Assembly: GCF_000090795.2 (NCBI RefSeq)
Contig: NW_003546263.1
Location: 127,293-191,292, forward strand
Length of the DNA stretch: 64,000 nucleotides
Direction of reading: 5' to 3'
DNA from: Amphimedon queenslandica
Lineage: Eukaryota; Porifera; Demospongiae; Haplosclerida; Niphatidae
The notes under the pieces are model-generated. The model did not search any database, was not told the origin of the DNA, and saw nothing but the letters and a program-made list of their open reading frames with translations. The translations under genes were made by a program, and so were the position numbers. Below, in pieces: positions 39,360 to 49,200 of this stretch (its first letter is position 1; the number at the start of each line of letters is the position of its first letter).

Positions 39360-39498
39360 AGCAAATGATTGGACATTCTATCCATTCTCTATACAAAACT
39401 ATAACGACTATCGGAATCTCCTGTCAGTCTACTGTGACTGTATGTTCCATCCTAACCTAAAGAATATGGACTTTCATCATAGTATTCATCATCAATAG
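38576..39498 (+). pseudogene. Truncated PITRM1 copy (first six exons only)
   Basis: It starts MAAQLFSLPYVRRGIR, a short basic leader resembling a mitochondrial presequence. The exons match the complete PITRM1 at 45476 through the inverted zinc motif HILEH and [16 protein letters not shown]. Homology stops after MDFHH, where a 64-nt piece of OAS exon has been joined, and a TAG follows at 39496-39498. All six exons remain open and their splice sites intact, so a short protein of about 200 residues could still be made. It would lack most of the M16C fold and the distal zinc ligand, so catalysis is not expected. Confidence 0.85.
39268..39357. repeat. (CT)n microsatellite
   Basis: About 45 CT units form the polypyrimidine tract before exon 6 of the truncated PITRM1. 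The same intron in the complete gene (46148-46171) has only about a dozen units. Confidence 0.85.
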
Positions 39499-39553
39499 TA
39501 TTGTCAGGTGAGAATTGATACTTAAATTGGACTGAATTTTCTGTCATTTTGTC
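39490..39553 (+). other. 64-nt OAS exon fragment at the duplication breakpoint
   Basis: Base-for-base identical to plus-strand 37920-37983 inside exon 3 of OAS copy 1, and distinct from the corresponding part of OAS copy 2. It sits between the broken PITRM1 exon and the transposase remnant. Confidence 0.9.
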
Positions 39554-40564
39554 TGCATCTAGTGCATACAAAACGTTAAGGAAATCGAGCATAAATTTGC
39601 CTTCTCGGCGTACTCTGAGAGATTACATACACAATCCGAGACTCCAAATTGAACACTACTGCAGATTTCCAGAAAGAGGTAGCACTTGTAGCTGATGAAA
39701 TGCACATTAAATAAGGACTTGTCTATGATAAGTTTACAGGTAATTTAAAATAATTCTAATAGTATTAATACTTTTTCTTTCAATAGGTGAATTGATTGGC
39801 TTTCGTGACATGGGAGACATCAATGAACATCTTCTTCAGCTTGAGAGGCAGATTGACACTAATGAGCAGAATAGAAACAACCAAGTCTTAGCTTCATCAG
39901 TACTCGTATTAATGATAAAAAGACTATTTACAAAATTAGTCTTTCCCTATGCATCTTTCCCTACAACTTCACTCACTGGAGATCAAATGGTCCCTATATT
40001 ATATGAGGCCATAGTACTACGAATAGAAAAATGCGGCTTTAAAGTTGCATGCATTACTCTTGATGGTAACTCAGCCAACAGAAAGTTTTTCAAACTCATT
40101 GGAAGACATAGCTCTGAAGTAATGTACTACACCAAAAATCCATGTTCACTGACATGCAACGTTTACTTTATATCAGATCCACCTCATCTCATAAAAACCA
40201 TCAGAAACTGTTTAGCAAGTAATAAAAGAAACATGGAGGTAATTTATATGTGCATGTATCACTAATAATTATTACTAATCATTTAGTTTAATGGTATGCC
40301 AATTTCTTGGAGATTTGTGAAAGACCTCTATCAAATGACATTGAAGTCTGAGGGACTTACGAGTCTACCTAAGCTCACATATGAGCACATTAATTTAACT
40401 GGTTTTTCAAAAATGAGAGTCGATTTAGCTGCACAAGTAAGGAAACATTTTCATAATCAAAAAATTGATAATTTGTTATAGGTTCTCAGTTCTACAGTCA
40501 GTATTGGAATGAAGACATTCTTACCAGATGAAAAACAGCACAAAGAAGAATTTACAGAAAGATA
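39554..40564 (+). mobile_element. Degenerate P-element/THAP9-like transposase remnant
   Basis: The conserved order of P-element transposases is visible: a TLRDYIHN-like segment, VADEMHIK with the first catalytic Asp, GLVYDKFTG, then after an intron ELIGFRDMGDINEHLL. Next come LTGDQMVPILYEAI and ITLDGNSANRKFF (second acidic residue), then SDPPHLIKTIRN, then MPISWRFVKDLY. The end is VLSSTVSIGM. A TAA directly after DEMHIK and frame changes upstream break the gene. No THAP zinc finger or terminal inverted repeat was recognised, so it is a 5'-truncated dead copy, inserted between the two duplicated blocks. Confidence 0.85.
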
Positions 40565-40930
40565 AAAGCTTGAGATCTAAGCTCTCGTGCTCAGCCTCCA
40601 ACAGTGATGATTGATGAATAATAGTTATTATTATTATTACTAGAAACAATGTAAAACATTAAAGGGCTCAGCCTCGTAGATAATTAGCTGGAAAAAAGCA
40701 GAATCTCAACCTTAATAATGTTGCTGCTAGAAAACTCCTGACTTGTTTTTTACTTTAAGCCTTGCTACACTGACTTTAAAATAGCCATAAGATATAAAAA
40801 GGCTGGCCAGTTTAGTGCAGTCAGTGACAAAGGTGACATTATTATTATTATTATTATTGAAAAATTATAATTTTTTGGTTTGGACAAAAATAATTTTGAT
40901 TGACGAAAATTTGAATTTGAAGCTATACGG
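40565..40930. other. AT-rich spacer before the F-box gene
   Basis: Contains two short ATT runs (about 40629-40640 and 40838-40858) and no convincing reading frame. Confidence 0.5.
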
Positions 40931-40934
40931 TTCA

Positions 40935-40977
40935 CACGTGTATTCACGTGACAAGTGAAAGCACGTGTATTCACGTG
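40935..40977. promoter_or_regulatory. Array of four palindromic E-boxes (CACGTG)
   Basis: CACGTG occurs at 40935, 40945, 40962 and 40972. The sites form two pairs with 10-bp spacing inside each pair and 27 bp between equivalent sites, because CACGTGTATTCACGTG is present twice. The array ends 48 bp before the F-box start codon. CACGTG is bound by bHLH-zipper factors such as USF, MITF/TFE or Max-type dimers (family knowledge). Confidence 0.8.
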
Positions 40978-41024
40978 TGTCAGGTCACAGGCACTGTTTG
41001 GACTATAGAAATCCACATCATACA

Positions 41025-42716
41025 ATGGCTGAAGCTGAACCTTGCTGTAAAAGACTTAAATTTGATGTTTCTTTCTTTGACGACGAGTCTGATGATGATT
41101 TCTACCACTCAGAACCTCCTATCGATCAATCCACTGCAAACCAGCTTCCTTTGATAGAAGATGAGGAATATACTAACCCGTTTGACTCCCTGCCAAATGA
41201 GGTAATACAAGAGATATGCATGATGCTCTCACTCAGAGATAAGATGTCCCTTAGATTAGTCAATAGAAGGCTCTACATGATATGTTCTGATCCCTATTTG
41301 TGGAGAAATGTTGTCATTGATGATGCATATCATAAGACAAATGCCCCATTCATCAAGTCGGCTTTACAAACATGTCGCCCACATGTACAGTCACTGAGTT
41401 TAAGGGGAGAACTACCGTTCAGTAAATATCAACGAATGATTCTTACATGTAAGAATATCCNNNNNNNNNNNNNNNNNNNNNNNNNNNNNNNNNNNNNNNN
41501 NNNNNNNNNNNNNNNNNNNNNNNNNNNNNNNNNNNNNNNNNNNNNNNNNNNNNNNNNNNNNNNNNNNNNNNNNNNNNNNNNNNNNNNNNNNNNNNNNNNN
41601 NNNNNNNNNNNNNNNNNNNNNNNNNNNNNNNNNNNNNNNNNNNNNNNNNNNNNNNNNNNNNNNNNNNNNNNNNNNNNNNNNNNNNNNNNNNNNNNNNNNN
41701 NNNNNNNNNNNNNNNNNNNNNNNNNNNNNNNNNNNNNNNNNNNNNNNNNNNNNNNNNNNNNNNNNNNNNNNNNNNNNNNNNNNNNNNNNNNNNNNNNNNN
41801 NNNNNNNNNNNNNNNNNNNNNNNNNNNNNNNNNNNNNNNNNNNNNNNNNNNNNNNNNNNNNNNNNNNNNNNNNNNNNNNNNNNNNNNNNNNNNNNNNNNN
41901 NNNNNNNNNNNNNNNNNNNNNNNNNNNNNNNNNNNNNNNNNNNNNNNNNNNNNNNNNNNNNNNNNNNNNNNNNNNNNNNNNNNNNNNNNNNNNNNNNNNN
42001 NNNNNNNNNNNNNNNNNNNNNNNNNNNNNNNNNNNNNNNNNNNNNNNNNNNNNNNNNNNNNNNNNNNNNNNNNNNNNNNNNNNNNNNNNNNNNNNNNNNN
42101 NNNNNNNNNNNNNNNNNNNNNNNNNNNNNNNNNNNNNNNNNNNNNNNNNNNNNNNNNNNNNNNNNNNNNNNNNNNNNNNNNNNNNNNNNNNNNNNNNNNN
42201 NNNNNNNNNNNNNNNNNNNNNNNNNNNNNNNNNNNNNNNNNNNNNNNNNNNNNNNNNNNNNNNNNNNNNNNNNNNNNNNNNNNNNNNNNNNNNNNNNNNN
42301 NNNNNNNNNNNNNNNNNNNNNNNNNNNNNNNNNNNNNNNNNNNNNNNNNNNNNNNNNNNNNNNNNNNNNNNNNNNNNNNNNNNNNNNNNNNNNNNNNNNN
42401 NNNNNNNNNNNNNNNNNNNNNNNNNNNNNNNNNNNNNNNNNNNNNNNNNNNNNNNNNNCATGGACCAATAACTGTGGAATTCGGTAGCGCTCTTGCAATA
42501 AATAGCAAGAAAAAATTGAAGCATTTACTTTTGGGACATCGATATTTCGACATTGAACTAGATGTTTTGGATAAAATAAACGAGGGTAATCTTATTACAT
42601 TTTACGAACTTGGATCTGATAAGTGTTTTTATAGACATGATAGAAATACATGTAAGAAAAGGGGTAAGCTATCAGAGCTAGACTTTTATATAGGAAAATT
42701 TCCATTTTTACATTAA
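41025..42716 (+). CDS. F-box protein, interrupted by an assembly gap
   Basis: The frame is open on both sides of a run of N (41461-42458). The N-terminus MAEAEPCCKRLKFD is followed by acidic residues, then a clear F-box at about residues 62-105: NPFDSLPNEVIQEICMMLSL, LRLVNRRLYMICSDPYLWRN. The segment after it (SALQTCRPHVQSLSLRGEL) starts like a leucine-rich repeat region. After the gap come KKLKHLLLGHRYFDIEL and a C-terminus ending GKFPFLH. F-box proteins bind SKP1 and recruit substrates to SCF ubiquitin ligases. Whether the two sides really share one frame depends on the true gap length. The upstream start at 40965 is rejected in favour of 41025. Confidence 0.75.
   Translation: MAEAEPCCKRLKFDVSFFDDESDDDFYHSEPPIDQSTANQLPLIEDEEYTNPFDSLPNEVIQEICMMLSLRDKMSLRLVNRRLYMICSDPYLWRNVVIDDAYHKTNAPFIKSALQTCRPHVQSLSLRGELPFSKYQRMILTCKNIXXXXXXXXXXXXXXXXXXXXXXXXXXXXXXXXXXXXXXXXXXXXXXXXXXXXXXXXXXXXXXXXXXXXXXXXXXXXXXXXXXXXXXXXXXXXXXXXXXXXXXXXXXXXXXXXXXXXXXXXXXXXXXXXXXXXXXXXXXXXXXXXXXXXXXXXXXXXXXXXXXXXXXXXXXXXXXXXXXXXXXXXXXXXXXXXXXXXXXXXXXXXXXXXXXXXXXXXXXXXXXXXXXXXXXXXXXXXXXXXXXXXXXXXXXXXXXXXXXXXXXXXXXXXXXXXXXXXXXXXXXXXXXXXXXXXXXXXXXXXXXXXXXXXXXXXXXXXXXXXXXXXXXXXXXXXXHGPITVEFGSALAINSKKKLKHLLLGHRYFDIELDVLDKINEGNLITFYELGSDKCFYRHDRNTCKKRGKLSELDFYIGKFPFLH
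41461..42458. other. Assembly gap (998 N)
   Basis: Unresolved bases within the F-box gene. The size may be nominal, so distances across it are unreliable. Confidence 0.99.
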
Positions 42717-43222
42717 TTATACAAGATTGTGTTTATATTTAGAATTGTAGTTACAATTTTGTTTAAATTGTGTATCATTTTTGGTATCAATTTTTGTGTT
42801 CAAGTTGTTTTTGAGATTTATTTCATTTATTGTTGTTGTTTATTATTATTGTTAATATTAACATAAAAGCACAAAACACAACAATTTGATGAAATGTCAT
42901 GGAGGTCAGGTGTGTACCATAAGCAATTAAGATTCAAATCAAGCAAAGATAATAATAATATAGATATAATGCAGTTATGATTATTCAATAATTAAACAAT
43001 GAATCACAGAAGAATCTTTGATGTCAATTTTCAACGAAGAATAATAATAGAATGGTCTTCCTGTGATCTGGAGTGTTGGCCTGTCATACTGATGTCTTAT
43101 AAATCTTACTGTCTATTGATTTGCAATGGCAACTGCTGCTCTGAGCTCTTGGCTGACAATTGCACCTAAATTAAAATTATATTATAGAGTAGTTGCTATT
43201 ATTTTTTACCGGTGTAATTTAG
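42717..43222. other. Spacer between F-box gene and truncated CEP57
   Basis: AT-rich, with AATAATAATA runs and no recognisable gene. A minus-strand open stretch (about 43105-43165) bounded by an acceptor-like site could be a captured terminal exon, but nothing confirms it. Confidence 0.45.
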
Positions 43223-43589
43223 TCATTGGTGAATCTTGCTTTGGAGTGACTTGAGAGCAGAAATAAAACCTGGAGTGAGAAAATAATGACAAACATTCCA
43301 AGTCCCACCCATTTTAAGAATTAGATCTAATTTTAATTAAATTGACTGTAAGTATTTATACGTCTCTGTTATTGACATGAAGTATATCAATTTTACCTTC
43401 ACTGTTAGAGTCTTTAATACCAGTCAGTACCAGAGGTAAAGGTTGATGGTGTTTATTGTATACACCAGAAAGAGGCTTGTATTCACCATAAAGATGCAAT
43501 GGCTGCTTCTTGAAAGATACTGCAGAGGTGGCAGAGGTACTGCTTGGACTACTGAGGACGCTAGAGCTGCCATCTGAGCCTTCCTCCAT
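43223..43589 (-). pseudogene. Truncated CEP57 copy (exon 1 and 43 nt of exon 2 plus stop)
   Basis: Exon 1 (43397-43589) differs from CEP57 exon 1 by only a few bases (for example Ala to Val in LPLVLTGI). The donor and acceptor are kept, and exon 2 starts FISALKSLQSKIHQ before the sequence diverges and hits TGA at 43223-43225. This is the reciprocal stump expected from a tandem duplication with a breakpoint inside CEP57. If expressed it would give a 79-residue peptide lacking all coiled coils. Confidence 0.88.
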
Positions 43590-46297
43590 TAGAAAGAGAG
43601 GAGAAAGAACCAACACAGAGATGGAACTCTTTCAAACGGTTACCACTTACCAGGAAAGTTCTTGCGCATGCGCAGTTATATCCAAGAAACCACGCCTATT
43701 TTGTATGAATGAGCCCCTCCTCTTCCATGAAAAGGATGAATATAATTTTCCTTAAAAATGATCAAAACTTATTAAAAATCTCACTATAGCTACAACAGTG
43801 ACACAGCAAAGAAAACAATGATACAGCAAAGAGAACTAACTACCCAAACTTTACATGGGAATATTGCTACAATAACTAAACTAGAAATTAAAAAATGCAG
43901 CAAAAAATAGTCCACACATAATTGCAATAGTCGTTAAGCATGTTAAGGTAGGGGGCCAAGCCTTTCAAATGGAATGCTTAAATCCAAACTCTCAATTTTC
44001 TTAGCAAACACATCCCAGTAATCTCCTGGTTCATCTCTCCTGCCTTGTTTCCCAAACCCTGTCTCATACAAGTTATTGCAAACATTAGCAGGATCGATCA
44101 CTCTTGGTTGAGCTGGTGCTTCTGTCGTGAACATGTATTGAGTCTGAAACTGTATACTTTATGAATAGATTATACATAATTTAGTATTAATTGCAAATCT
44201 TACTCAATTGCATGATGGCTCTTGACAAGTTCTTTTATTTTTTCTGAAATGCTACATAAAGCAAAACAATAATAATGTTCCATGCATGCAAGAAGCTAGA
44301 ACTCTACTTTCTAGCTGCCATTTTTTTCAATGATGGAGGTGATTTTCCAGTTACATGCTCTCCAACCAAATCTGATGCTTTAATAACTAACAAAGACATC
44401 AAGTATGATGATGGCTCACGACCAGGTGACCAATCAATGCTCTTCTTCCAATACTTGGCTCTCTTAATGTATTCCTTCACCTATTATGATTATCGTACGG
44501 TAGTACAATTAACATCAAATCATTTGAATGATGTTAATTTACCCTTGGCATTTGATGTCGTATAAAATCTGTCTGCCATTTGGAAGCCCCTGCTGACAAA
44601 CTTTGCATTGTTTTACATGATACTTTAGTCAAACAATTATGTTACTTACTGATAGTATTGATCAGGGCAATGGTCAGCTATGTACTGTGACAATTCCCCT
44701 GCACTTTCCCACATTGGGGATGTCAGCACATCAACATCAATAGTATGTCCAGGCGAATGTTTATATTTAAATTGGACAGAGTTTTGTGTCATTTTATCAT
44801 CCACATAGTTTCCTTTTAAGCGACGAATCAGGCATTGCTGCACTTTGGTTAATATTTCCTTCCGCTCATCAGGGTTACTGATCATTTCATGTGTTATACC
44901 TATTATATAAATGTGTATTTACTATAATTATACTGATTATAAAAAGTACTTCTTGAAAAGATGACTAAGTCAACGTCAAACTTCATTGGAACACAAGTAC
45001 CCTGCCCTAATGATCCACCCTCAATAATCTCACTCACTACAATGCCAGCATCTTTGTGGAGGTGTGCCTAGAAACAGCGAAATGTTCAGATTGTTGCAAT
45101 TGGTTATTTACCTGAAGGACAGTTGCAATTCTATTAACAGCTTTACGAGCTTTCCTTAATGGCTTCTTTATAAGTCTTGATCCCAGCAATGGATGTGCCA
45201 TGGTTGCAGCTAGATCTAATATTTTTCTCTCCTTAGCGCAACATTTATTTTAGAATATATAATATGCAACACTCGGAAGGGCTGCATTGCAAGCACATTC
45301 TCAATAACAATGAATAATACAAAATATCGGAGCAAACTGACGCAGCTAGCCATGAGCTGGCTAGCTGCCATGCATTTTTACTATGAGCCACACCCAACCA
45401 CACCTAGATCTACCTGTTAATTTTAAACATTAAGTTTTCCCGCCAGACAATGTCACTAAAGTCACGTGGTGTCAAATGGCTGCTCAACTCTTCTCAGCAC
45501 CTCGTCTTCTTAGTCGAAGGAGAAGGTAACAGGTATAGTAACACTTAAATTTATTTTCTTTTTAGGCTAATACATCTCAACAATACAGTCTTTAACAGTA
45601 CCAGAAGGGAAGATGTGTCCAAACTGTCAGGTAGTTAGTTGTGTACATAAATTAACCTTATCTTTCCTTTACAGTTGCTATTAATGATAGAATAAGTGGA
45701 TACAGAGTTACTGGAGTAAGAAAATATAAAATTATTGAACTATTCCTCTCACACGCACATACATTGTACACTAGGTTACTGAAGTATCTGATTTTAATCT
45801 AAAAGCTATAGAATTACTTCACGAGTCAACAAAAGCTCAACACTTGCACCTAGTAAGACAAGACTCCAACAATGTATTTGGGTATGCTATACCACCCACA
45901 CACATTAATCAAAGCATCCACGCTCATACTCATAATTCCATACTCTTGTACCTAATAGTGTTGGTTTCAGAACTACACCAATGGATAGTACCGGCATATC
46001 TCATATACTAGAACACACTACATTGTGTGGTTCAGCCCATTATCCTGTAAGGGATCCATTCTTTAAAATGCTAACTCGTTCACTAGCGACATTCATGAAT
46101 GCTTTCACTGGTGAGAAGTTAATTATGTCACTCTCTCCTAACTATTCACTCTCTCTCTCTCTCTCTCTCTCCTCTTAGCAAATGATTGGACATTCTATCC
46201 ATTCTCTACACAAAACTACAACGACTATCGTAATCTCCTCTCAGTCTACTGTGACTGTGTGTTTCATCCTAACCTAAAGAAGATGGACTTTCATCAA
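43227..46297. repeat. Segmental duplication, right copy
   Basis: Partner of 36395-39479. CEP57 and PITRM1 parts are nearly identical to the left copy, introns included, whereas the OAS part matches only in exons and at a much lower level. Confidence 0.85.
43943..45201 (-). CDS. OAS: 2'-5' oligoadenylate synthetase-like nucleotidyltransferase, copy 2
   Basis: Seven exons (45112-45201, 44950-45067, 44650-44899, 44543-44600, 44308-44480, 44204-44251, 43943-44156) sum to 951 nt, 316 aa. Exons 2, 3, 4 and 6 have exactly the lengths of copy 1. The active site is EGGSLGQGTCVPMKFDVDLV plus TIDVDVLTSPMW. The C-terminus has QPRVIDPANVCNNLYETGFG. The N-terminus (MAHPLLGSRLIKKPLRKARK) is unlike copy 1 and more basic. 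The last acceptor must be the AG before TATACAG to keep frame, which is a weak site, so this junction is the least sure part. The role is as for copy 1. The two proteins look only about 50-60% identical by eye. Confidence 0.85.
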
Positions 46298-49200
46298 GAA
46301 GGATGGAGGCTGGAGCATGAGGACCCTAACGACAGGAACACCCCTTTGGTTTTTAAGGGTGTGGTCTTCAACGAAATGAAAGGAATGTTTGTAAGATAAT
46401 GAAATATAAATTGATATAAATTTGGATTATTTATAGTCAAATGCTGAATATCTGTTTGATACTGAGTTGCAGCGTAAGCTCCTCCCAAGCCACACCTACT
46501 CTCACGTGAGCGGAGGAGCTCCATTGAATATATTAGACTTGACCTGGGACTCTTTGAAAGAGTTTCATGCTAAACATTATCACCCAAGCAATTCATAGTA
46601 ATGGAGAGAGAGGGGAGGGGAGAAAATGATATCTTTCTTCTATTAATAGTTTTTATACGTATGGGGACATCCCATTATCAGATCATCTTAGTTTCATTGA
46701 TGAAAATGTATTAAGTAAGTTCTCAGTCTCGACTCCTGCAGCTGCCATTCCATTGGAAGCAAGATGGAACCAACCAGTAAGATATACTGTACATTAACTG
46801 TGCATGTGTATTCTGTTTTAGAGGTCGCATGAAATTTACTGTGCTCCGGACCCCATGGCACCCGATCCTAATAAACAGACGACAGTAGGCGTGGCTTATC
46901 TACTTGGACCGTAAATAATAATAATTAAATTCATATATTATTATTATTATTGTTGTTGTTATTAGGATAACAGATTCATATGAAGGTTTACTGTTGAGCA
47001 TATTAACCAAACTATTAATTGATGGAGCAGCTTCACCATTCTACCAGTCACTAATAGACAGTAATATTGGATCAGATTATTCACCTTCTACTGGGTAAAG
47101 GGAATCCCATTCCCATACATACCCATTATTAACAAGGGCTACTAATACTTGGCAATATTGCTCCACTTAACATTCAAAATGTATATGTATGTATTTATTG
47201 CTTTCTATTAGGTATAATGATGGGACAAAGGATTCTTATTTCTCTGTTGGTTTGCAAGGCATCTCAACTGAAGATGCCGAGAAAGTAAAACAAATAATAA
47301 CCGAAACATTTCACAAAGTCTACCAGTGAGTCAATTAATTGATTACGAGTATTAACACTTTCAGCCACACCTACTTAATTAATAAAGAGAAGGTTTTCCA
47401 GAGGAGAGAGTAAAGGCTATACTACATCAGGTGGAAATAGGATTGAAGCATCAATCATCAAATTTTGGATTAGCATTGCTAATGGTACAATTATTGCTTC
47501 TTGTTAATTTTTTTAATTTGTTTTTAGCATTTTATAACACCATGGATACACGGGGCTAGCCCTACCTCTCTGCTACAGATCAACCAAAATGTTGAAAACT
47601 TTAAAGTGAGTCTGTAACCTTTTTCCTAATTATTATGACATGTTATTGATTGTAGGATCACATGGCTAATGACCCAAATTACCTCAAAGAAAAGATCAAA
47701 GAATATTTCATTGATAACAAGCATAATCTTACACTAGTCATGAGTCCTGATGTGAGATCCATTAATTATAATTAGGTTTCTTTCTAATTTTTTGTAGGTT
47801 GAGTATAATAAAAAGCAAAAAGAGTTAGAAGAAGAGAAGTTGAGATTGTTAGTCTCTAGTCTCTCAGAGGATGATAAACAGCGTGTCTATGATGAAGGGC
47901 TTCAGCTTCAAGAAGATCAAAATAAGCACCAAACCAGTGACTGTCTACCATCACTCAGCGTGGCTGATGTAGACAAGACTACTCCCATCACAGAACTAAT
48001 CCATGAAGATCATGGTGAATTAAAATATTATCATCATCATTATTATTGATTGTTGTATTAATTTTTAGGGTCCATTCCCATTCAGTATTGTGTACAGCCA
48101 ACTAATGGTATCTCCTACTTGCAGTTCCTGAGCAGTTGTCGTGACTTACCTGATGACCTCAAACCTTATCTTCCACTTTTCTGTTCAGTCATTACCAAGT
48201 TAGATTTGCTTTATCTACTGTACTATGATACATTGCATAGGATGGGTACACAGGACTTGGACTATAGGCAGTTATCTCAACAGATTGATCTGTACACTGG
48301 AGGCAGTGTGTGTGTCGGTACTCATGTAGCATCACACCATTCCATACCCAACCAGTTTGAACAGGTAGAAAGAAATGCATGTACATGTACAGTATATGTA
48401 GTAAGGGAAGGAGTGAATGAAAGGTTGTAGGTGTATATTTGGGAAATTTTCTTCATTTATTTCCTGGTATTAATTTTATTTTATTTTTACATTAGGCTAT
48501 TGCCTTGACCTCTCACTGTTTGGACCGTCATCTGCCTTACATGTTGTCTATTTGGGAAGACATTTTCAACAAGTAACAAACTCCCCCAACTCTTTCATGT
48601 CCTCTCCCTTTCTCTTATTCTCTGCTCTAGGCCACAGTTGCAAGATGAGCAGCGACTACAGACATTGATTGCTATGGAGGCATCTTCCCTGGCAGTGAAT
48701 GTGTCCCGTAGTGGCCATAGGTATGCCATGACTGCCTCTGCTTCTTCTCTGAGTCCAGCTGCAATGATGGCTGAGAAATATGGCGGAATATCTCAGGTAT
48801 TGATACACAGAAGCATAAGTGAATGATAAAAATGGAGGATTTTCTTGGAACCATTTTTTGATGAAATATTGTATAATACCTTACATCATATAGCGTATCC
48901 AAATTTGGATCTTCTTTAACGACTTTGTTTATGGTGTCGAATGCATACTGTAGCAAAATATTTAAATCTCATTGCAATGTTTAGGTTAAATTCATGAAAG
49001 ACATTGCTGAGACGAGTGACCTTAAACCAGTACTAGAGAAACTGGCATCAATTGCAGTAGCTGTACTGGACACTGGCTGCATGAGGTAAGGAAATTCTCA
49101 TTTTTCACCCTCTCCCCCTCCTCTCTCTCTCTCTCTTTGTAGAGTTGCTTTCAATGTGACTGAGCCTCAGTTCACAGTCGCTTCTGAAGCTGCTGAAGGA

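Larger units (their letters stand above)
36395..39479. repeat. Segmental duplication, left copy
   Basis: Spans part of CEP57 exon 2, CEP57 exon 1, a whole OAS gene and PITRM1 exons 1-6 (truncated). It is homologous, in the same orientation, to about 43227-46297. The left edge is where TGGTGAATCTTGCTTT begins to match; the right edge is after GGACTTTCATCA in PITRM1. The two copies are almost equal in length (about 3.08 and 3.07 kb). Confidence 0.85.

Noticed and set aside
40965-41024. Upstream ATG for the F-box protein
   Set aside because: The extra residues would be encoded by the E-box promoter array, and the ATG at 41025 begins the acidic leader directly before the F-box.
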